Positions 7,571 through 7,943 of a stretch of 7,943 nt of DNA are shown piece after piece. The first letter of the stretch is position 1. Each line of letters starts with the position of its first letter. Under the pieces are notes generated by a model. That model worked only from the letters and a program-made list of their open reading frames with translations, made no database searches and was not told where the DNA came from. This stretch comes from Desulfobulbaceae bacterium (lineage in GTDB: Bacteria > Desulfobacterota > Desulfobulbia > Desulfobulbales > Desulfobulbaceae). Where the stretch lies: the NCBI GenBank assembly GCA_026986885.1, contig JALSNT010000555.1, positions 1 through 7,943 on the forward strand. Reading direction: 5' to 3'. The position numbers and the translations under genes were made by a program.

Positions 7571-7596
7571 GGCGATCAATCGGCGTACCGATCGCT
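7571..7596. repeat. Overlapping dyad symmetries upstream of the TRAP gene
   Basis: GCGATC (7572-7577) pairs with GATCGC (7590-7595), and within it ATCGG (7579-7583) pairs with CCGAT (7588-7592) around a CGTA loop. The two pairings are mutually exclusive. The site lies about 90 bases before the TRAP start, a reasonable place for an operator or a leader structure. No function can be assigned from sequence alone. Confidence 0.3.
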
Positions 7597-7674
7597 TGTG
7601 AAAGATAAACCCGGCCAAATTAACAATGATTTTTCCAAGCCCATACCTGCCATTTTTTTTACAACTCTAAGTCC

Positions 7675-7681
7675 AAGGAGG
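7675..7681 (+). promoter_or_regulatory. Shine-Dalgarno site of the TRAP binding-protein gene
   Basis: AAGGAGG sits six bases before the ATG at 7688. This is the strongest ribosome binding site in the window and fits a highly produced periplasmic binding protein. Confidence 0.9.
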
Positions 7682-7687
7682 AAATCA

Positions 7688-7943
7688 ATGTTACGCAAAA
7701 CTTTCCTGTTTTCAACTTTACTCACTACGATATTCTGTCTTACAAGCCTGTCGGCACTGGCTGGAAACAAACCTGTCGAAATTGTCTTTTCCACCTACAT
7801 GCCGACCTCATACGGATACCTTGTCCAGCCCCTGAAAGACTTCATGGCAGAGGTTGAAAAGGAATCAGCCGGTAGAGTGCAATTCAAATTTTTCCATTCC
7901 GGTCAGCTCTACAAGGGTAAACAGGAATTTGCCGCCCTTGAAC
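7688..7943 (+). CDS. TRAP transporter solute-binding protein, DctP type, 3'-truncated
   Basis: The first 85 codons of a periplasmic substrate-binding protein for a tripartite ATP-independent (TRAP) transporter, which captures organic acids or similar anions for sodium-driven uptake through the DctQM membrane subunits. Residues 1-25 form a signal peptide: LRK, then a hydrophobic stretch, ending SALA before GNKP, a good signal peptidase I site. The mature part begins VEIVFSTYMPTSYGYLVQPLKDFMAEVEKESAGRVQF and continues FFHSGQLYKGKQEFAAL, matching the DctP opening and its conserved SGQLxxG segment. The conserved substrate-binding arginine and the rest of the gene lie beyond the window, so the substrate cannot be guessed. 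It is preceded by a 336-base gap and a strong ribosome binding site, which suggests the first gene of a new transcription unit; dctQ and dctM would be expected downstream. Confidence 0.9.
   Translation, partial: MLRKTFLFSTLLTTIFCLTSLSALAGNKPVEIVFSTYMPTSYGYLVQPLKDFMAEVEKESAGRVQFKFFHSGQLYKGKQEFAALE

Larger units (their letters stand above)
7352..7687 (+). other. Intergenic region between the ParB-like and TRAP genes
   Basis: These 336 bases hold no convincing gene. They contain a 14-base perfect palindrome (7401-7414), a flanking 7-base inverted repeat (7362-7368 with 7435-7441), a cluster of dyad symmetries at 7571-7596, an AT-rich TATAAATAAT at 7472-7481 and an eight-T run at 7653-7660. A promoter for the TRAP gene is expected here, but no -35/-10 pair or sigma-54 site stands out. 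No classic stem plus T-run terminator was found for the upstream operon. Confidence 0.7.

Noticed and set aside
7653..7660. Eight-T run as part of a rho-independent terminator
   Set aside because: No GC-rich stem directly precedes it, and it lies just upstream of the TRAP ribosome binding site, where a terminator would need an attenuation partner that is not visible.

Overview
The window carries seven protein genes, all on the + strand and tightly packed, with one noncoding gap of about 340 bases near the right end. Base composition is moderate. The gene set includes a GFASRNFY-type lytic transglycosylase, a short MoaE homologue, an HDOD protein, a soluble hybrid histidine kinase, a YihY/BrkB membrane protein, a ParB-like protein and a DctP-type TRAP binding protein. 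This fits a Gram-negative bacterium and is reminiscent of Desulfobacterota (Desulfobulbales-like sulfate or sulfur metabolisers). That placement is an impression from the gene families, not a demonstrated assignment. No tRNA, rRNA, CRISPR array, transposase or phage hallmark gene was seen.

Layout. Bases 2-718 are the C-terminal part of a secreted or lipid-anchored peptidoglycan lytic transglycosylase ending in a LysM module. Bases 738-1106 encode a short MoaE-like protein with a strong ribosome binding site. Bases 1169-2011 encode an HDOD signalling protein. Its stop codon overlaps the ribosome binding site of a 719-residue cytoplasmic hybrid histidine kinase with two receiver domains (2020-4179), so the two look like one co-translated signalling pair. 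After a 39-base gap comes a YihY/BrkB inner-membrane protein (4219-5634). Its last 17 bases overlap the start of a 577-residue protein (5618-7351) with a ParB/Spo0J CTPase-fold domain and HTH region, behind an N-terminal domain that vaguely recalls N-formylglutamate amidohydrolases. A 336-base intergenic region with a perfect 14-base palindrome and other dyad symmetries precedes the start of a TRAP solute-binding protein gene (7688 to the window end).

How the genes relate. The first six may belong to one long transcript, since gaps are short or negative, but only HDOD-kinase and BrkB-ParB show overlap close enough to argue for translational coupling. The TRAP gene is probably a separate unit with its own promoter in the 336-base gap. 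The most unusual object is the ParB-like fusion: it has no visible ParA partner, is coupled to a membrane protein, and is followed by a palindrome whose half-sites (TTTC/GAAA) resemble those of parS and Noc sites but with different spacing.
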